A stretch of DNA of 64,000 nucleotides from Rhodococcus sp. P-2 (GCF_016598535.1 NZ_CP066779.1:5020053-5084052); one strand, 5' to 3'. Counted from the first letter of the stretch, positions 1-10,011 are shown. A program made the numbers and translations. The notes: generated by a model not told the origin, from the letters alone.

Positions 1-1248
1 TCCGACGCACCCACATCGATACGTAAGCGCATTGTCGTCGGTGTCGGTGGGGGTATCGCCGCGTACAAAGCGTGCTCGATCATCCGCAGCTTCACCGAGA
101 GCGGTCATCACGTCCGCGTGATTCCGACCGAATCTGCTCTGGAGTTCGTCGGCCGCGCGACGTTCGAAGCACTCTCCGGCAACCCGGTTCACACCGGCGT
201 CTTCAACGACGTCCCGCTGGTTCCGCATGTCCGTCTCGGACAGGAAGCCGATCTCGTCGTCATCGCGCCGGCAACCGCTGATCTGATGGCGCGAGCTGTC
301 ATGGGTCGCGCAGACGACCTGTTGACGGCCACTTTGTTGACCGCGCGCTGTCCGGTCGTCTTCGCCCCAGCAATGCACACCGAGATGTGGGAGCACCCCG
401 CAACGGCGTCCAACGTGGCGACACTGCGCTCGCGCGGCGTCCACGTGATCGAACCTGCCTCCGGGCGGTTGACCGGAAAAGACACCGGAGCGGGTCGACT
501 TCCCGAACCCGACGAGATCGTCGGTTTGGCATCGTTGCTCCTCGAGCGCTCGGACGCGTTGCCGCGCGACCTGGAAGGTCGCCGCATTCTGGTCACTGCC
601 GGCGGTACTCGCGAGCCGCTGGATCCCGTGCGCTTTCTCGGTAATCGCAGCTCGGGCAAACAGGGCTACGCGCTCGCCCGTCTGGCCGCACAACGCGGCG
701 CGCACGTCACGCTGATCGCCGGCTACACGGCCGATCTCGCCGACCCCGCCGCTGTCGACGTCGTGCACATCAAGACGGCGGAAGATCTCCGATTGGCGGT
801 GGAGAAGCACGCACCGGGACACGACGGAGTCGTCATGGCTGCGGCTGTCGCGGACTTCCGCCCCACCACCGTCGAAGGCAGCAAGATCAAGAAGGGCGCA
901 AACGAACCCGACTCGATCAGCCTCACCAGAAACGCCGACATCCTCGCCGGTCTCGTCGAAGCCCGTCGTGACGGCGATCTGGATGCTCGAACGGTGATCG
1001 TCGGATTCGCCGCAGAGACCGGTGACGCCCACGGTGACGTTCTCACTTATGCCCGATCCAAGCTGGCCCGCAAAGGTTGCGATCTCCTCGTGGTCAATGC
1101 GGTCGGTGAGGGCAAGGCGTTCGAGGTCGATCACAACGACGGTTGGTTACTCGGTTCCGACGGCTCGGAGTCCGCTCTCGAACACGGATCCAAGGCTTTG
1201 ATGGCCAGTCGAGTACTCGACGCCCTGGTCAAGCTCTTCCCCGAGTAG
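1..1248 (+). CDS. coaBC: Bifunctional phosphopantothenoylcysteine decarboxylase / phosphopantothenate-cysteine ligase (5' end cut)
   Basis: This flavoprotein makes 4'-phosphopantetheine in coenzyme A synthesis: the CoaB half joins cysteine to phosphopantothenate and the CoaC half decarboxylates the product. The frame is open from base 1, and the first visible residues are SDAPTSIRKRIVVGVGGGIA, so the start lies just before the window. The CoaC flavin fold shows GVGGGIAAYK, the conserved His in NPVHTGVF, the PAMHTEMW loop and the AGRLPEPDEI Cys-flap region. The CoaB half starts near RRILVTAGGTREPLDPVRF and carries NRSSGKQG, AAAVADFRP and KIKKG. About 415 residues are visible, close to full length. 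metK follows after 188 bp. Confidence 0.95.
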   Translation, partial: SDAPTSIRKRIVVGVGGGIAAYKACSIIRSFTESGHHVRVIPTESALEFVGRATFEALSGNPVHTGVFNDVPLVPHVRLGQEADLVVIAPATADLMARAVMGRADDLLTATLLTARCPVVFAPAMHTEMWEHPATASNVATLRSRGVHVIEPASGRLTGKDTGAGRLPEPDEIVGLASLLLERSDALPRDLEGRRILVTAGGTREPLDPVRFLGNRSSGKQGYALARLAAQRGAHVTLIAGYTADLADPAAVDVVHIKTAEDLRLAVEKHAPGHDGVVMAAAVADFRPTTVEGSKIKKGANEPDSISLTRNADILAGLVEARRDGDLDARTVIVGFAAETGDAHGDVLTYARSKLARKGCDLLVVNAVGEGKAFEVDHNDGWLLGSDGSESALEHGSKALMASRVLDALVKLFPE

Positions 1249-1368
1249 CGACACGCGCCCGGTGGTGAGAGTTACCCCACGATAATCGGGTGAGTACAAG
1301 GGTGTTGCGCAGGCGGTCCAACCGTTATCGTCGGCTCAGCCCCCAGCTAACAAAGCATGACAAAACGG

Positions 1369-1382
1369 TCACCGAACGGTGA
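1369..1382. promoter_or_regulatory. Short palindrome upstream of metK
   Basis: TCACCG-AA-CGGTGA is a perfect inverted repeat with a 2-nt centre, 55 bp before the metK start. The loop is too small for a stable hairpin, so a dimeric repressor site is more likely than a terminator. The rest of the 188-bp gap shows no recognisable SAM riboswitch core. The role is inferred only from position and symmetry. Confidence 0.3.
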
Positions 1383-1436
1383 TTCGGATACTTCAATAAG
1401 CTGTAGTCAAGAACTCAGTCGTCGAGAGGGAGATCT

Positions 1437-2651
1437 GTGAGCAAGTCCGGCAGTCGGCTATTCACCAGCGAGTCCGTCACCGAGGGGCACCCGGACAAGA
1501 TCTGTGACGCGATCAGCGACTCGATCCTCGACGCGCTGCTCACCCAGGACCCGCGCGCCCGCGTGGCCGTCGAGACACTGGTCACCACCGGCCAGGTTCA
1601 CGTAGCCGGCGAGGTCACCACCACTGCGTACGCGGACATTCCGAAGATCGTGCGCGACACGGTCCTCGAAATCGGCTACGACAGCTCCGCGAAGGGTTTC
1701 GACGGAAACTCGTGCGGTGTCAACGTCGCGATCGGCGCTCAGTCGCCCGAGATCGCGCAGGGTGTCGATCATTCGCACGAGGCTCGCGTCGACGGAATCA
1801 GCGACGACGAGATCGACCGTCAGGGTGCGGGCGACCAGGGCCTGATGTTCGGTTACGCCACCACGGACACGCCGGAACTGATGCCGCTGCCCATCGCGCT
1901 GGCTCATCGTCTCTCCCGCCGGTTGACCGAGGTCCGCAAGTCCGGCGTGCTGCCGTACCTGCGCCCGGACGGCAAGACCCAGGTCACCATCGAGTACGAC
2001 GGCGACAAGGCTGTCCGTCTCGACACCGTGGTCATCTCCACCCAGCACGCAGCGGACATCGATCTCGACAACCTGCTGACGCCGGACCTTCGCGAGAAGG
2101 TGCTCCATTCGGTGCTGGCCGATGTGAACCTCACCGACCTCGACACCTCCGATGTTCGCCTGCTGGTCAACCCGACGGGCAAGTTCGTCCTCGGTGGCCC
2201 GATGGGTGACGCCGGCCTGACCGGTCGCAAGATCATCGTCGACACGTACGGCGGAATGGCTCGCCACGGTGGTGGCGCGTTCTCCGGCAAGGACCCGTCA
2301 AAGGTCGACCGCAGTGCTGCCTACGCCATGCGTTGGGTGGCCAAGAACGCTGTTGCCGCGGGTCTCGCAGACCGCATCGAGGTTCAGGTTGCCTACGCCA
2401 TCGGCAAGGCAGCTCCGGTCGGACTCTTCGTCGAAACCTTCGGCACCGAGAAGACCGATCCGGCACGGATCCAGAAGGCGATCACCGAGATCTTCGACCT
2501 GCGTCCGGGAGCGATCATCCGCGACCTCGACCTGCTGCGCCCGATCTACGCGCAGACGGCAGCATACGGTCACTTCGGTCGCACCGACATCGATCTTCCG
2601 TGGGAGAGCACCGATCGCGCCGACAAGCTGCGTAGCGCAGCTGGTCTCTGA
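1437..2651 (+). CDS. metK: S-adenosylmethionine synthetase
   Basis: It makes S-adenosylmethionine from methionine and ATP, releasing phosphate and pyrophosphate, in the cytoplasm. The 404-residue length is normal for bacterial MetK. Visible signatures are [19 protein letters not shown] (ATP and metal binding), [12 protein letters not shown] and the glycine-rich [16 protein letters not shown] loop. The C-terminus has HFGR before the final PWE. Translation starts at GTG ([19 protein letters not shown]), preceded by the purine run GAGAGGGAG. It sits between coaBC and priA, the usual order in this group, and ends 25 bp before priA. Confidence 0.97.
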   Translation: MSKSGSRLFTSESVTEGHPDKICDAISDSILDALLTQDPRARVAVETLVTTGQVHVAGEVTTTAYADIPKIVRDTVLEIGYDSSAKGFDGNSCGVNVAIGAQSPEIAQGVDHSHEARVDGISDDEIDRQGAGDQGLMFGYATTDTPELMPLPIALAHRLSRRLTEVRKSGVLPYLRPDGKTQVTIEYDGDKAVRLDTVVISTQHAADIDLDNLLTPDLREKVLHSVLADVNLTDLDTSDVRLLVNPTGKFVLGGPMGDAGLTGRKIIVDTYGGMARHGGGAFSGKDPSKVDRSAAYAMRWVAKNAVAAGLADRIEVQVAYAIGKAAPVGLFVETFGTEKTDPARIQKAITEIFDLRPGAIIRDLDLLRPIYAQTAAYGHFGRTDIDLPWESTDRADKLRSAAGL

Positions 2652-2676
2652 TCACTGACGTACAGACGGGGCGCGG

Positions 2677-4695
2677 GTGGGCGCGGAAAGAGTAGCGGCA
2701 GAAGTCGATCCGGTCGCCCGGGTGCTGCCGATGCTCCCGCTCGCTCACCTCGACCGTGAATTCGACTACCTCGTTCCTCGTGAACTCGAAGCGGATGCGC
2801 AGCCCGGAGTCCGGGTGCGCATCCGCTTCGCTGGTCGTCTGGTGGACGGTTTCATCGTCTCGCGCGAGGCAACCAGTGACCATCAGGGGAAGTTCGGCTG
2901 GCTCGAACGCGTCATTTCGTCCGAGCGTGTCCTGACCGCCGAAATCGCGCAAGTCGTCGATCGAGTGGCGGAGCGTTATGCCGGAACCCGTGCCGATGTC
3001 CTCCGCTTGGCGGTGCCGCCGCGCCACGCGAAGGTCGAGGCGGAACCGTGGGAGCTCGGCGAGCCGCCTCCCGCTCCTGAACCGATCGAAAATGGTTGGC
3101 ATCTCTACAGATTCGGTGACGCCTTCCTGTCCGCGATTCGCGAGTCGAAAAGCCCGCGTGCGGTCTGGCAGGCTTTGCCTGGTGAAAACTGGCCACTGCG
3201 CCTGGCCGAACTGGCCGGGGCTGTAGCGGCCAGTGGTAAATCCGCGATCCTGGTTGTGCCCGATCAACGCGATCTGGACCGCGTGGTCGCCGCATGTACC
3301 GAACTCTCCGGAGCGGATGCAGTGGTGGGTCTGTCCGCGGGCCTGGGACCGGCCATGCGATACCGAAGGTGGCTCGCAGCACTGCGCGGGACCGCCCGGA
3401 TCGTCGTCGGCACGCGGAGCGCTGTTTTTGCGCCGACACCTGAGACCGGTCTGGTCGTCGTCTGGGACGACGGCGACGACAATCTCTCCGAGCCACGGTC
3501 GCCGTATCCGCACGCCCGGGAAGTTGCGGTCCTGCGGGGCTACGTCGCCGGGTGCGCCGTCGTGATCGGTGGGTTCTCACGTACGGCGGAAGCGCAGGTA
3601 CTCGTCGATTCGGGATGGGCGCACGATCTGGTCGCCACGCGGGACGTCGTTCGTGCCCACGCACCGAAGATCACCGCGCTGGCCGACAGTGATCAAGCCT
3701 TGGCCCGCGATCCGGGAGCCAGAGCGGCTCGTTTGCCCGCTATTGCATTCGCGGCCGCGCGGCGTGCTCTGGGTGAGGGCAACGGCGTCCTGGTGCAGGT
3801 GCCTCGGCGAGGATACGTGCCGACCTTGGCATGCGGAAAGTGCCGTGCCCCGGCACGGTGCCGTCGGTGCAACGGCCCGCTCGCTCTTCCTGCTGCGGCA
3901 GGCCCGGACGGCGCCGGCACACCGGCGTGCCGCTGGTGCGGGGTTGCCGATGCCGCCTACCGATGTCACGCGTGCGGTGCGAAAGCGTTGCGCGCGGTGG
4001 TGGTTGGTGCCGGTCGGACCGCCGAAGAACTCGGGCGAGCGTTTCCCGGTGTGAAAGTTGTTCTGTCCGGGGGCGGTGACGTGGTCAAGGAACTTCCACA
4101 CGGGCCTGCGTTGGTGGTGTCGACGGTCGGTGCGGAGCCGGTGATGACCGGCGGCTACGGCGCCGCACTCTTGCTCGACGGGTGGGCACTGCTCGGACGG
4201 CCCGATCTTCGCGCCGCCGAGGAAACACTCAGGCGCTGGATGTCGGCTGCCGCCATGGTGATTCCGCTGTCCGAAGGCGGTGAAGTCGTAGTTGTCGCGG
4301 ACTCGGGTATCCCTACGGTGCAGGCGTTGGTCCGGTGGGATCCGGTGGGGCACGCACAGTCTCAATTCGAGGAACGAGACGAGGTCGGCTTTCCTCCGGC
4401 CGTTCACATGGCTGCGATCGACGGTGGATCCGCAGCAATTGCGGAGTTGGTGGAGTCGGCGGAACTGCCGGCAAGCGCTGTACTCCTCGGTCCAGTGGAA
4501 TTGCCTGCGGGGGAGAGGCTTCCGTATTCCGGTGAGGACGAGAGTGGTGTCGCGCCAGAGCGAATGCTGGTCCGCGTTCCACGCATGGACGGTCGGGGTC
4601 TTGCGGACGCACTGGCACATGCGCGAGCGGCACGCAGTGCACGGAAGTCATCGGGTCCGGTCCGCATTCAGATCGACCCACGCCGCATCGGCTGA
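2677..4695 (+). CDS. priA: Primosomal protein N' (PriA), helicase-inactive actinobacterial form
   Basis: PriA recognises stalled forks and reloads the replisome. The 672 residues keep the N-terminal 3'-DNA-binding region (VARVLPMLPLAHLDREFDYLV) and the zinc-binding cysteines: CGKCRAPARCRRC, then CRWCG and CHACG. The helicase motifs are degenerate. Where Walker A should read GxTGSGKT there is AGAVAASGKSAIL, and the DEEH box is replaced by WDDGDD. Actinobacterial PriA proteins as a family are regarded as lacking helicase activity, and this one fits. GTG start 25 bp after metK, so it is probably cotranscribed. Confidence 0.93.
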   Translation: MGAERVAAEVDPVARVLPMLPLAHLDREFDYLVPRELEADAQPGVRVRIRFAGRLVDGFIVSREATSDHQGKFGWLERVISSERVLTAEIAQVVDRVAERYAGTRADVLRLAVPPRHAKVEAEPWELGEPPPAPEPIENGWHLYRFGDAFLSAIRESKSPRAVWQALPGENWPLRLAELAGAVAASGKSAILVVPDQRDLDRVVAACTELSGADAVVGLSAGLGPAMRYRRWLAALRGTARIVVGTRSAVFAPTPETGLVVVWDDGDDNLSEPRSPYPHAREVAVLRGYVAGCAVVIGGFSRTAEAQVLVDSGWAHDLVATRDVVRAHAPKITALADSDQALARDPGARAARLPAIAFAAARRALGEGNGVLVQVPRRGYVPTLACGKCRAPARCRRCNGPLALPAAAGPDGAGTPACRWCGVADAAYRCHACGAKALRAVVVGAGRTAEELGRAFPGVKVVLSGGGDVVKELPHGPALVVSTVGAEPVMTGGYGAALLLDGWALLGRPDLRAAEETLRRWMSAAAMVIPLSEGGEVVVVADSGIPTVQALVRWDPVGHAQSQFEERDEVGFPPAVHMAAIDGGSAAIAELVESAELPASAVLLGPVELPAGERLPYSGEDESGVAPERMLVRVPRMDGRGLADALAHARAARSARKSSGPVRIQIDPRRIG

Positions 4696-4754
4696 GTTTC
4701 GAGCTGTCAGAGGCATCCTTGTGTGCCGCGAAGATCTTGCACAACCCGATATGG

Positions 4755-4784
4755 CGATATATCGTCGAACTATCAACGATAGTT
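4755..4784. promoter_or_regulatory. Candidate PadR autoregulatory operator
   Basis: Two dyads lie next to each other just before the PadR gene. CGATATATCG at 4755-4764 is a perfect palindrome. AACTATC-AAC-GATAGTT at 4768-4784 is a perfect 7-bp inverted repeat with a 3-bp centre. The second ends next to the ribosome binding site ATGGAGG (4785-4791). PadR repressors usually bind such AT-rich dyads in their own promoter; the assignment here is inferred from position. Confidence 0.55.
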
Positions 4785-4798
4785 ATGGAGGTTCGACG

Positions 4799-5554
4799 AT
4801 GGATGCAAGTTTCCCGAACGAGGGGATGTTCGGCCGGCGCGGTTTCTTCGGCGCTTTCGGACGTGAACAGCGGCCGCCGTTCGTGATGTGGGTGCCGACG
4901 GACGACGGCGCGCCGGGCGATGGTTCCGGCGATCGAGACGGTGGACGACGCGGTCGGCCGCATGAGCGCCCTGGCTTCGGTGAGATGCCACGCAGAGGCC
5001 ATCGACGTGGTCGTTTCGGTCCCGACGGCGGACCTGGCCCCGGGTTCGGTCCGGGCGCACAATTCGGTCGGGGGCGAGGACGTGGTGGGCGCGGTCGTCG
5101 GGGGGACGTGCGCGCCGCGATCTTGCTGTTGATCGCCGAAGAGCCGATGCACGGCTACGAATTGATTCAGCAGATCGTCGAGCGTAGTGGTGGCGTCTGG
5201 AAGCCGAGTCCGGGCTCCATTTATCCCGCGCTGTCCCAACTCGAGGACGAAGGACTGGTGATCATCGAAAAGGTCGCCGGCCGCAAGACTGCCAAGCTGA
5301 CCGAGGAAGGCGTCGCGTACGTCGAGGAGCATCGCGCCGATCTCGGGGCGCCGTGGGATGACGTTCGTCTCAGCGTGGGGGAGCCGGAGCAGGACCTTCG
5401 TGAACTGATCGGACAGTTGATGGGCGCGGCCGGTCAAGTGGCCGCTGTAGGCACGCCCGCGCAGGTCAAGGCCGCAGCCGACGTGCTGGTCGAGGCACGC
5501 AAGTCGCTGTACCGAGTGCTTGCCGGCGACGATGCCGCTGAAGGCGGCAATTGA
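4799..5554 (+). CDS. PadR family transcriptional regulator
   Basis: This is a winged-helix repressor. The C-terminal domain (from about residue 102) reads RAAILLLIAEEPMHGYELIQ and then GSIYPALSQLEDEGLV, the PadR recognition region. The C-terminal helix that would make the dimer is present (DLRELIGQLMGAAGQVAAVG). The first 100 residues are Gly/Arg/Pro-rich and probably disordered, an extension seen in actinobacterial PadR proteins. The ATG was chosen because ATGGAGG lies 7 nt upstream; the open frame runs further 5' through priA, which is a shadow. The ligand is unknown, and the nearest candidate target besides itself is the lipase downstream. Confidence 0.88.
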   Translation: MDASFPNEGMFGRRGFFGAFGREQRPPFVMWVPTDDGAPGDGSGDRDGGRRGRPHERPGFGEMPRRGHRRGRFGPDGGPGPGFGPGAQFGRGRGRGGRGRRGDVRAAILLLIAEEPMHGYELIQQIVERSGGVWKPSPGSIYPALSQLEDEGLVIIEKVAGRKTAKLTEEGVAYVEEHRADLGAPWDDVRLSVGEPEQDLRELIGQLMGAAGQVAAVGTPAQVKAAADVLVEARKSLYRVLAGDDAAEGGN

Positions 5555-5648
5555 GACGTCGGATACCTACTGTTCGGTAGGGTATGCGCCTCGAAGTTTC
5601 TGGTGTTACGGTCAGCTCCCTCGTAGGATCAGAGCAGGAGCAGGAACA

Positions 5649-6668
5649 ATGGCTGGCGTCAAACGGTCTGTGGGACTGACATTTTCGGTAGCAGTGGCGC
5701 TGCTGATCGGGGCACCGCCCGCGATATCGGCTGCCGCACCGTCGCTGCCGTCTTCGAGTGCCGACGCGATGGATGTTCCCCTCGACATCGGCCCGGGTCA
5801 GGCGACCCGTTCCGTCGCTACGGCATATGCGCATGCTCATCCCGGATCTGCCCCTGCCGGGTCGAACGATTTCGGCTGTGCGCCCTCGGCAGCGCATCCT
5901 CGGCCGGTTCTGCTCGCCCACGGAACCGACACCGAGGCGTATGCGGATTGGGCGGCTCTGTCGCCGGCACTGGCAGCCGACGGCTACTGCGTTTTCGCTC
6001 TCAATTACGGCGGTGTGATCAAAGAACAAGACGGGGATGTCGCGCACGAGACCTACGGCGTCGGAGACATCGTCGGTAGTGCCACCGCGTTCGGTTCTTT
6101 CGTCGATCAGGTACTGACCGCGACGGGTGCGGACAAGGTCGACGTCATCGGGTACTCCCAAGGCGCGACGGTGACGCGGTACTACGTCAACAAGATGGGC
6201 GGGGACGCGTACGTCGATCATTGGGTCGGTCTGGCGTCTCCGACCTACGGCGGCGTGATGTTCGGATTGGTGCCGATCGTCCGCGCGATCCCCGGTGGAG
6301 AAGATTTTGTCGAAGATGTCTTCTCGCGAGCTGTCCGAGAGCAGATGCAGGGGTCGGATATGTTGAACGCTCTCAACGACGGCGGTGACACGGTAACCGG
6401 CGTCCGCTACACGACAATCGGGTCCACTGTCGACGAGATGATCCAGCCGTCCTCGAACATCGCGCTGCGCGACGCCGGTGCAGAAAACATCGTTCTCCAG
6501 GACCTGTGTCCGTCGAACCTGACCGGCCACTTCCGCATGCCGTACGACCCCTACGTGATCGATGTCATCCGGACGGTCCTCGACCCCGATGCCGAGCGGC
6601 ACGCTACGTGCAGCGCGGTGCCGCTCGGCACGGATATTCCGCAAGTGGTCATCGATGCCAATTCGTGA
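5649..6668 (+). CDS. Secreted lipase/esterase (alpha/beta hydrolase, Lipase_2-like)
   Basis: This is an exported serine hydrolase that probably cleaves acylglycerols or other esters. Residues 1-29 form a signal peptide (MAGVKRSVG followed by a hydrophobic core, then AISAAAP as the likely cleavage area). The fold shows RPVLLAHGTDTEAYADW (oxyanion-hole strand), the nucleophile elbow GYSQGAT near residue 175 and a late His in LTGHFRMPYDP. The elbow is GYSQG rather than the commoner GHSQG. The start is ATG 5649, preceded by AGGAGCAGGAAC. It is 339 aa. It stands alone between padR and a convergent small gene. Confidence 0.85.
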   Translation: MAGVKRSVGLTFSVAVALLIGAPPAISAAAPSLPSSSADAMDVPLDIGPGQATRSVATAYAHAHPGSAPAGSNDFGCAPSAAHPRPVLLAHGTDTEAYADWAALSPALAADGYCVFALNYGGVIKEQDGDVAHETYGVGDIVGSATAFGSFVDQVLTATGADKVDVIGYSQGATVTRYYVNKMGGDAYVDHWVGLASPTYGGVMFGLVPIVRAIPGGEDFVEDVFSRAVREQMQGSDMLNALNDGGDTVTGVRYTTIGSTVDEMIQPSSNIALRDAGAENIVLQDLCPSNLTGHFRMPYDPYVIDVIRTVLDPDAERHATCSAVPLGTDIPQVVIDANS

Positions 6669-6695
6669 GCACCGACATCACCTCGGTCGGGATCC

Positions 6696-6902
6696 TTACT
6701 CGGCGAGTTTGGCAGTGGCCTGAGCCCACAGGAAGAACTTGTTGGTTCCCAGATCGCGGACCGTCTTGATGTTGAACGCTGCCTTCAAATGCTCTGCATC
6801 CGAATCGCTTACACCGTTGAGTGCCGCGACCGGGGCATCCGCCAATTCTTCGACGGACTTTCCCGCGTAGGCCTTGTCGAACTTACTGTCGATGCCTGCC
6901 AT
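6696..6902 (-). CDS. Small conserved protein with helix-hairpin-helix-like segment
   Basis: A 68-residue cytoplasmic protein. The middle part, ALNGVSDSDAEHLKAAFNI followed by KTVRDLG, resembles a helix-hairpin-helix repeat (L-x-GV-x3-A-x2-L, then TVxDL). No catalytic residues can be named. A strong GGAGGAAC ribosome binding site 6-7 nt before the ATG supports translation. It is convergent with the lipase and divergent from fmt across a 288-bp gap. I do not recognise a named function; similar short proteins occur in other actinomycetes. Confidence 0.75.
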   Translation of the reverse strand: MAGIDSKFDKAYAGKSVEELADAPVAALNGVSDSDAEHLKAAFNIKTVRDLGTNKFFLWAQATAKLAE

Positions 6903-7190
6903 CTAAGTTCCTCCGTGTGATCGGTGTATCCCGTATCAGCCTTCGCCGAGTGGCGACGACAGAAACAGTCAATACCGACGACCGGTGAATCTGCAGGGTT
7001 CTGATCAAAGAAATTGCTGAGAAAGTGGTTCGGTGTGGCGCGAGGTAGGTCGTAGCTCCCGCAGTCCTTAGACTGACAGTTCCACCCACCGACACATCCG
7101 GGAGCATTTTCGTGAGTTGCAGTCCACCGCGTTCGACAGGCCGATCGGCTGATCAGAGTCCGAAGAGCCCACCGAAACGGGAGAGCTGAC

Positions 7191-8114
7191 ATGCGCGTCG
7201 TGTTCGCCGGAACACCGGAACCCGCGGTTCCGTCACTGCGTCGTCTCATCGAGTCCGCCAACCACGAAGTGGTAGCCGTCGTCACACGTCCGGACGCCGT
7301 CGCGGGCCGTGGTCGCAAAGTCACCCGCTCGCCGATCGGTCTCCTTGCCGACGAGCACGGCATCCCGGTGCTGACGCCGGCCAAGGCGTCCGATCCCGAC
7401 TTCGCAGCCGAACTTGCCCGCCTCGAGCCGGACTGCGCACCCGTCGTCGCCTACGGAAACCTGTTGCCGCAGAACATCCTCGACATTCCGAAACACGGTT
7501 GGGTCAATCTGCATTTCTCGCTGCTTCCCGCCTGGCGCGGCGCCGCGCCGGTGCAGGCCGCGATCAGTGCCGGTGACGAGGTGACCGGCGCCAGCGCATT
7601 TCGTTTGGAGGCCGGCATGGATACGGGCCCGGTGTACGGAGTGATGACCGAGCGGATTCGTGACACCGACACGGCGGGCGATCTACTCGGGCGTCTGGCA
7701 GAAAACGGCGCGACTCTGCTCGAATCGGTTCTCGACGGACTCGAGGCCGGAGAGATCAACGCGGTTCCGCAGTCAGCCGACGGCGTCTCGTACGCCCCCA
7801 AAGTAACGGTGGACGCCGCCCGCGTGCGGTGGGAGTTGCCCGCCCGCACGATCGACCGTCACATCCGCGCCGTCACACCGGCGCCCGGCGCGTGGACGAT
7901 GATCGGTGACCTTCGAGTCAAGGTCGGCCCGGTCACCGTCACGGACGAGACCCTGGCCGTCGGCGAGATCTCGGTACGCAAGGATGGTCTCTACATCGGT
8001 ACCGCGACCACCGCGGTACGACTCGGGCAGATTCAGCCCCCGGGCAAGAAATTGATGTCGGCAGGGGACTGGGCACGCGGTGCCCGACTCGACGCGGAGG
8101 TACGAGCACAGTGA
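7191..8114 (+). CDS. fmt: Methionyl-tRNA formyltransferase
   Basis: It formylates Met-tRNA(fMet) with 10-formyltetrahydrofolate to make the initiator tRNA. The protein is 307 aa, the normal length. The N-terminal formyltransferase fold starts [16 protein letters not shown]. The folate-binding and catalytic set is visible as [17 protein letters not shown] (catalytic Asn and His, plus the SLLP motif), with the catalytic Asp in MDTGPVYG. The C-terminal OB-like tRNA-binding domain starts near [13 protein letters not shown]. It overlaps rsmB by 4 nt (GTGA), so the two are translationally coupled, as in many bacteria. Confidence 0.97.
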   Translation: MRVVFAGTPEPAVPSLRRLIESANHEVVAVVTRPDAVAGRGRKVTRSPIGLLADEHGIPVLTPAKASDPDFAAELARLEPDCAPVVAYGNLLPQNILDIPKHGWVNLHFSLLPAWRGAAPVQAAISAGDEVTGASAFRLEAGMDTGPVYGVMTERIRDTDTAGDLLGRLAENGATLLESVLDGLEAGEINAVPQSADGVSYAPKVTVDAARVRWELPARTIDRHIRAVTPAPGAWTMIGDLRVKVGPVTVTDETLAVGEISVRKDGLYIGTATTAVRLGQIQPPGKKLMSAGDWARGARLDAEVRAQ

Positions 8115-9559
8115 CCGAATCACGACGACCGGCACGGCGGACACAGGGCCCCGGAGCCAAGAGCGCAGCAGGCGGCAAGAACACCAAGCCGAAGCAGGCC
8201 AAGCGCCCGGATCCGGCAACCGCCGGGCTCGATCAGCCGCGTCTGGCAGCGCGTGACGTCCTACGCGCGGTCCGTGAACGTGACGCATACGCGAACCTGG
8301 TTCTGCCGGGACTGCTTCGCGACCGCAAACTCGACGCACGCGACGCGGCGCTGGCAACCGAGCTCGCGTACGGCGCGGCCCGCGCTCAGGGCCTCCTGGA
8401 TGCGGTCATCGCGCATGCAGCGGGTCGGCCGATCGAAGAGATCGACGGAACTCTGCTCGATGTTCTCCGACTCGGCTCGTACCAACTGCTGCGCACTCGT
8501 GTCGCACCGCACGCTGCCGTCGCCACCTCGGTCGACCTCGTCCGCGCCGAAAACGGCCAGGGCCGAGCGGGATTCGTCAACGCGGTCTTGCGCCGCGTCT
8601 CCGAACGCACCCAGGACGAGTGGGTCGAACTGCTGGCCCCGAAGGACCCGGTCGGCCGTCTCGCCTTCGAGCACGCGCACCCTCTGTGGATCTCGCAGGT
8701 CTTCGCCGACTCCCTCGGCGCTGCTGCCGGAGAACTCGAAGAAGTACTGATCGCCGACGACGCGCGCCCTGCCGTGCACCTCGTCGCCCGCCCCGGTGAG
8801 ATCTCTGCCGAGGAGCTCGCATTGGTGACCGGCGGGGAAATCGGACCGTACTCGCCGTACGCCGTGCATCTCGACGGCGGTGACCCCGGACAGCTCGAGG
8901 CGGTCCGCCAAGGTTTGGCGGGCGTGCAGGACGAGGGCAGTCAGCTGGTTGCCCGCGCCCTCAGCATTGCTCCCCTCGAAGGTGAAGACGCCGGCCGCTG
9001 GCTCGACCTCTGCGCAGGTCCGGGTGGCAAGGCAGCGCTTCTCGGCGCTCTCGCCGGTATCGAAGGCGGGCGCCTCGACGCCGTCGAGCCCGTCGAACAC
9101 CGCGCCGAACTGATCCGCAAGACGACTCGCGAGCTTCCCGTGGACGTACACGTGGCGGACGGCCGCGAATCGGGACTCGAACCCGGCTACGACCGCATCC
9201 TCGTCGACGCCCCCTGCACCGGGTTGGGTGCGCTGCGTCGGCGCCCGGAAGCCCGTTGGCGCCGCCAGCCGTCCGATGTGGCTCCGCTCGTGAAGTTGCA
9301 GCGTGAATTGCTTGCCGCTGCAATCGAACTGGTGCGCCCCGGCGGAGTGGTCCTGTACTCGACGTGCTCGCCACATCTGTCGGAAACGCTCGCAGTGGTA
9401 GCCGACGCCGTGCGCCGTCATGGCGTCGTGGAACTCGACACCAAGGAATTGGTGCCCGGTGTTCCGGACGTCGGAGACGGGTCTTCGGTTCAGTTGTGGC
9501 CGCATCGCCACGGGACCGATGCGATGTTCATGGCCGCTTTGCGCAAGCCGCTGGCCTGA
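8111..9559 (+). CDS. rsmB: 16S rRNA (cytosine-967-C5) methyltransferase
   Basis: It methylates C967 of 16S rRNA using SAM. It has 482 residues: a basic tail of about 35 residues, an N-terminal NusB-like RNA-binding domain ([20 protein letters not shown]), then a Rossmann methyltransferase domain. The SAM loop is [13 protein letters not shown]. The two catalytic cysteines of m5C enzymes are in [19 protein letters not shown] and [11 protein letters not shown]. Start GTG within the fmt stop. Confidence 0.95.
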   Translation: MTESRRPARRTQGPGAKSAAGGKNTKPKQAKRPDPATAGLDQPRLAARDVLRAVRERDAYANLVLPGLLRDRKLDARDAALATELAYGAARAQGLLDAVIAHAAGRPIEEIDGTLLDVLRLGSYQLLRTRVAPHAAVATSVDLVRAENGQGRAGFVNAVLRRVSERTQDEWVELLAPKDPVGRLAFEHAHPLWISQVFADSLGAAAGELEEVLIADDARPAVHLVARPGEISAEELALVTGGEIGPYSPYAVHLDGGDPGQLEAVRQGLAGVQDEGSQLVARALSIAPLEGEDAGRWLDLCAGPGGKAALLGALAGIEGGRLDAVEPVEHRAELIRKTTRELPVDVHVADGRESGLEPGYDRILVDAPCTGLGALRRRPEARWRRQPSDVAPLVKLQRELLAAAIELVRPGGVVLYSTCSPHLSETLAVVADAVRRHGVVELDTKELVPGVPDVGDGSSVQLWPHRHGTDAMFMAALRKPLA

Positions 9560-9599
9560 TCGGATGACTTCTGGGCATCGGTAGTCGTATGGTGCCTAC

Positions 9600-9947
9600 A
9601 TGGTTACGTGGGAACAGGTTGTAGTACTGGGTTCGGCTCTTCCCTCCGTGGAGGAGTCGACCTCGTACAACACCCCGGCACTCAAGGTGGCAGGCAAGAC
9701 TTTTGCGCGGCTCCGCACCGAAGCGGAGGGTGCCTTGGTCGTGATGTGCGGTCTGGACGAGAAGGAGGCGCTACTCGCCAGTGGTGAGGCGCCCTTCTTC
9801 ACCACGGATCACTATCACGGTCACGGCTCGATCCTCGTGCACCTCGAACTGATCGACGAGGTACAACTTGCGGAGATGCTCGAAGATGCGTGGCGGATCA
9901 AGGCACCCGCCAAGGTGCGCAAGCTGCGGAGTGTCGTGAAGAACTGA
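9600..9947 (+). CDS. MmcQ/YjbR family protein
   Basis: A 115-residue protein of the YjbR/MmcQ (CyaY-like) fold. Seen: MVTWEQVVVLGSALPSVEES at the N-terminus, KVAGKTFARLR, a central MCGLDEKEAL strand-helix, and the C-terminal DAWRIKAPAKVRK helix, all typical of the family. Members have been suggested to bind DNA, but the function is not settled. It follows rsmB by 40 bp and precedes rpe by 64 bp; the neighbours give no functional hint. Confidence 0.85.
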   Translation: MVTWEQVVVLGSALPSVEESTSYNTPALKVAGKTFARLRTEAEGALVVMCGLDEKEALLASGEAPFFTTDHYHGHGSILVHLELIDEVQLAEMLEDAWRIKAPAKVRKLRSVVKN

Positions 9948-10011
9948 CCAGGGCGCACCAGCCCCGTGGTGCATGCGCGGTCGGCGATGAGACACAGCTA
10001 AACTCGGCGTC

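Noticed and set aside
1249..1436. SAM riboswitch upstream of metK
   Set aside because: No SAM-I, SAM-II or SAM-IV conserved core or matching stem set could be found in the 188 bp.
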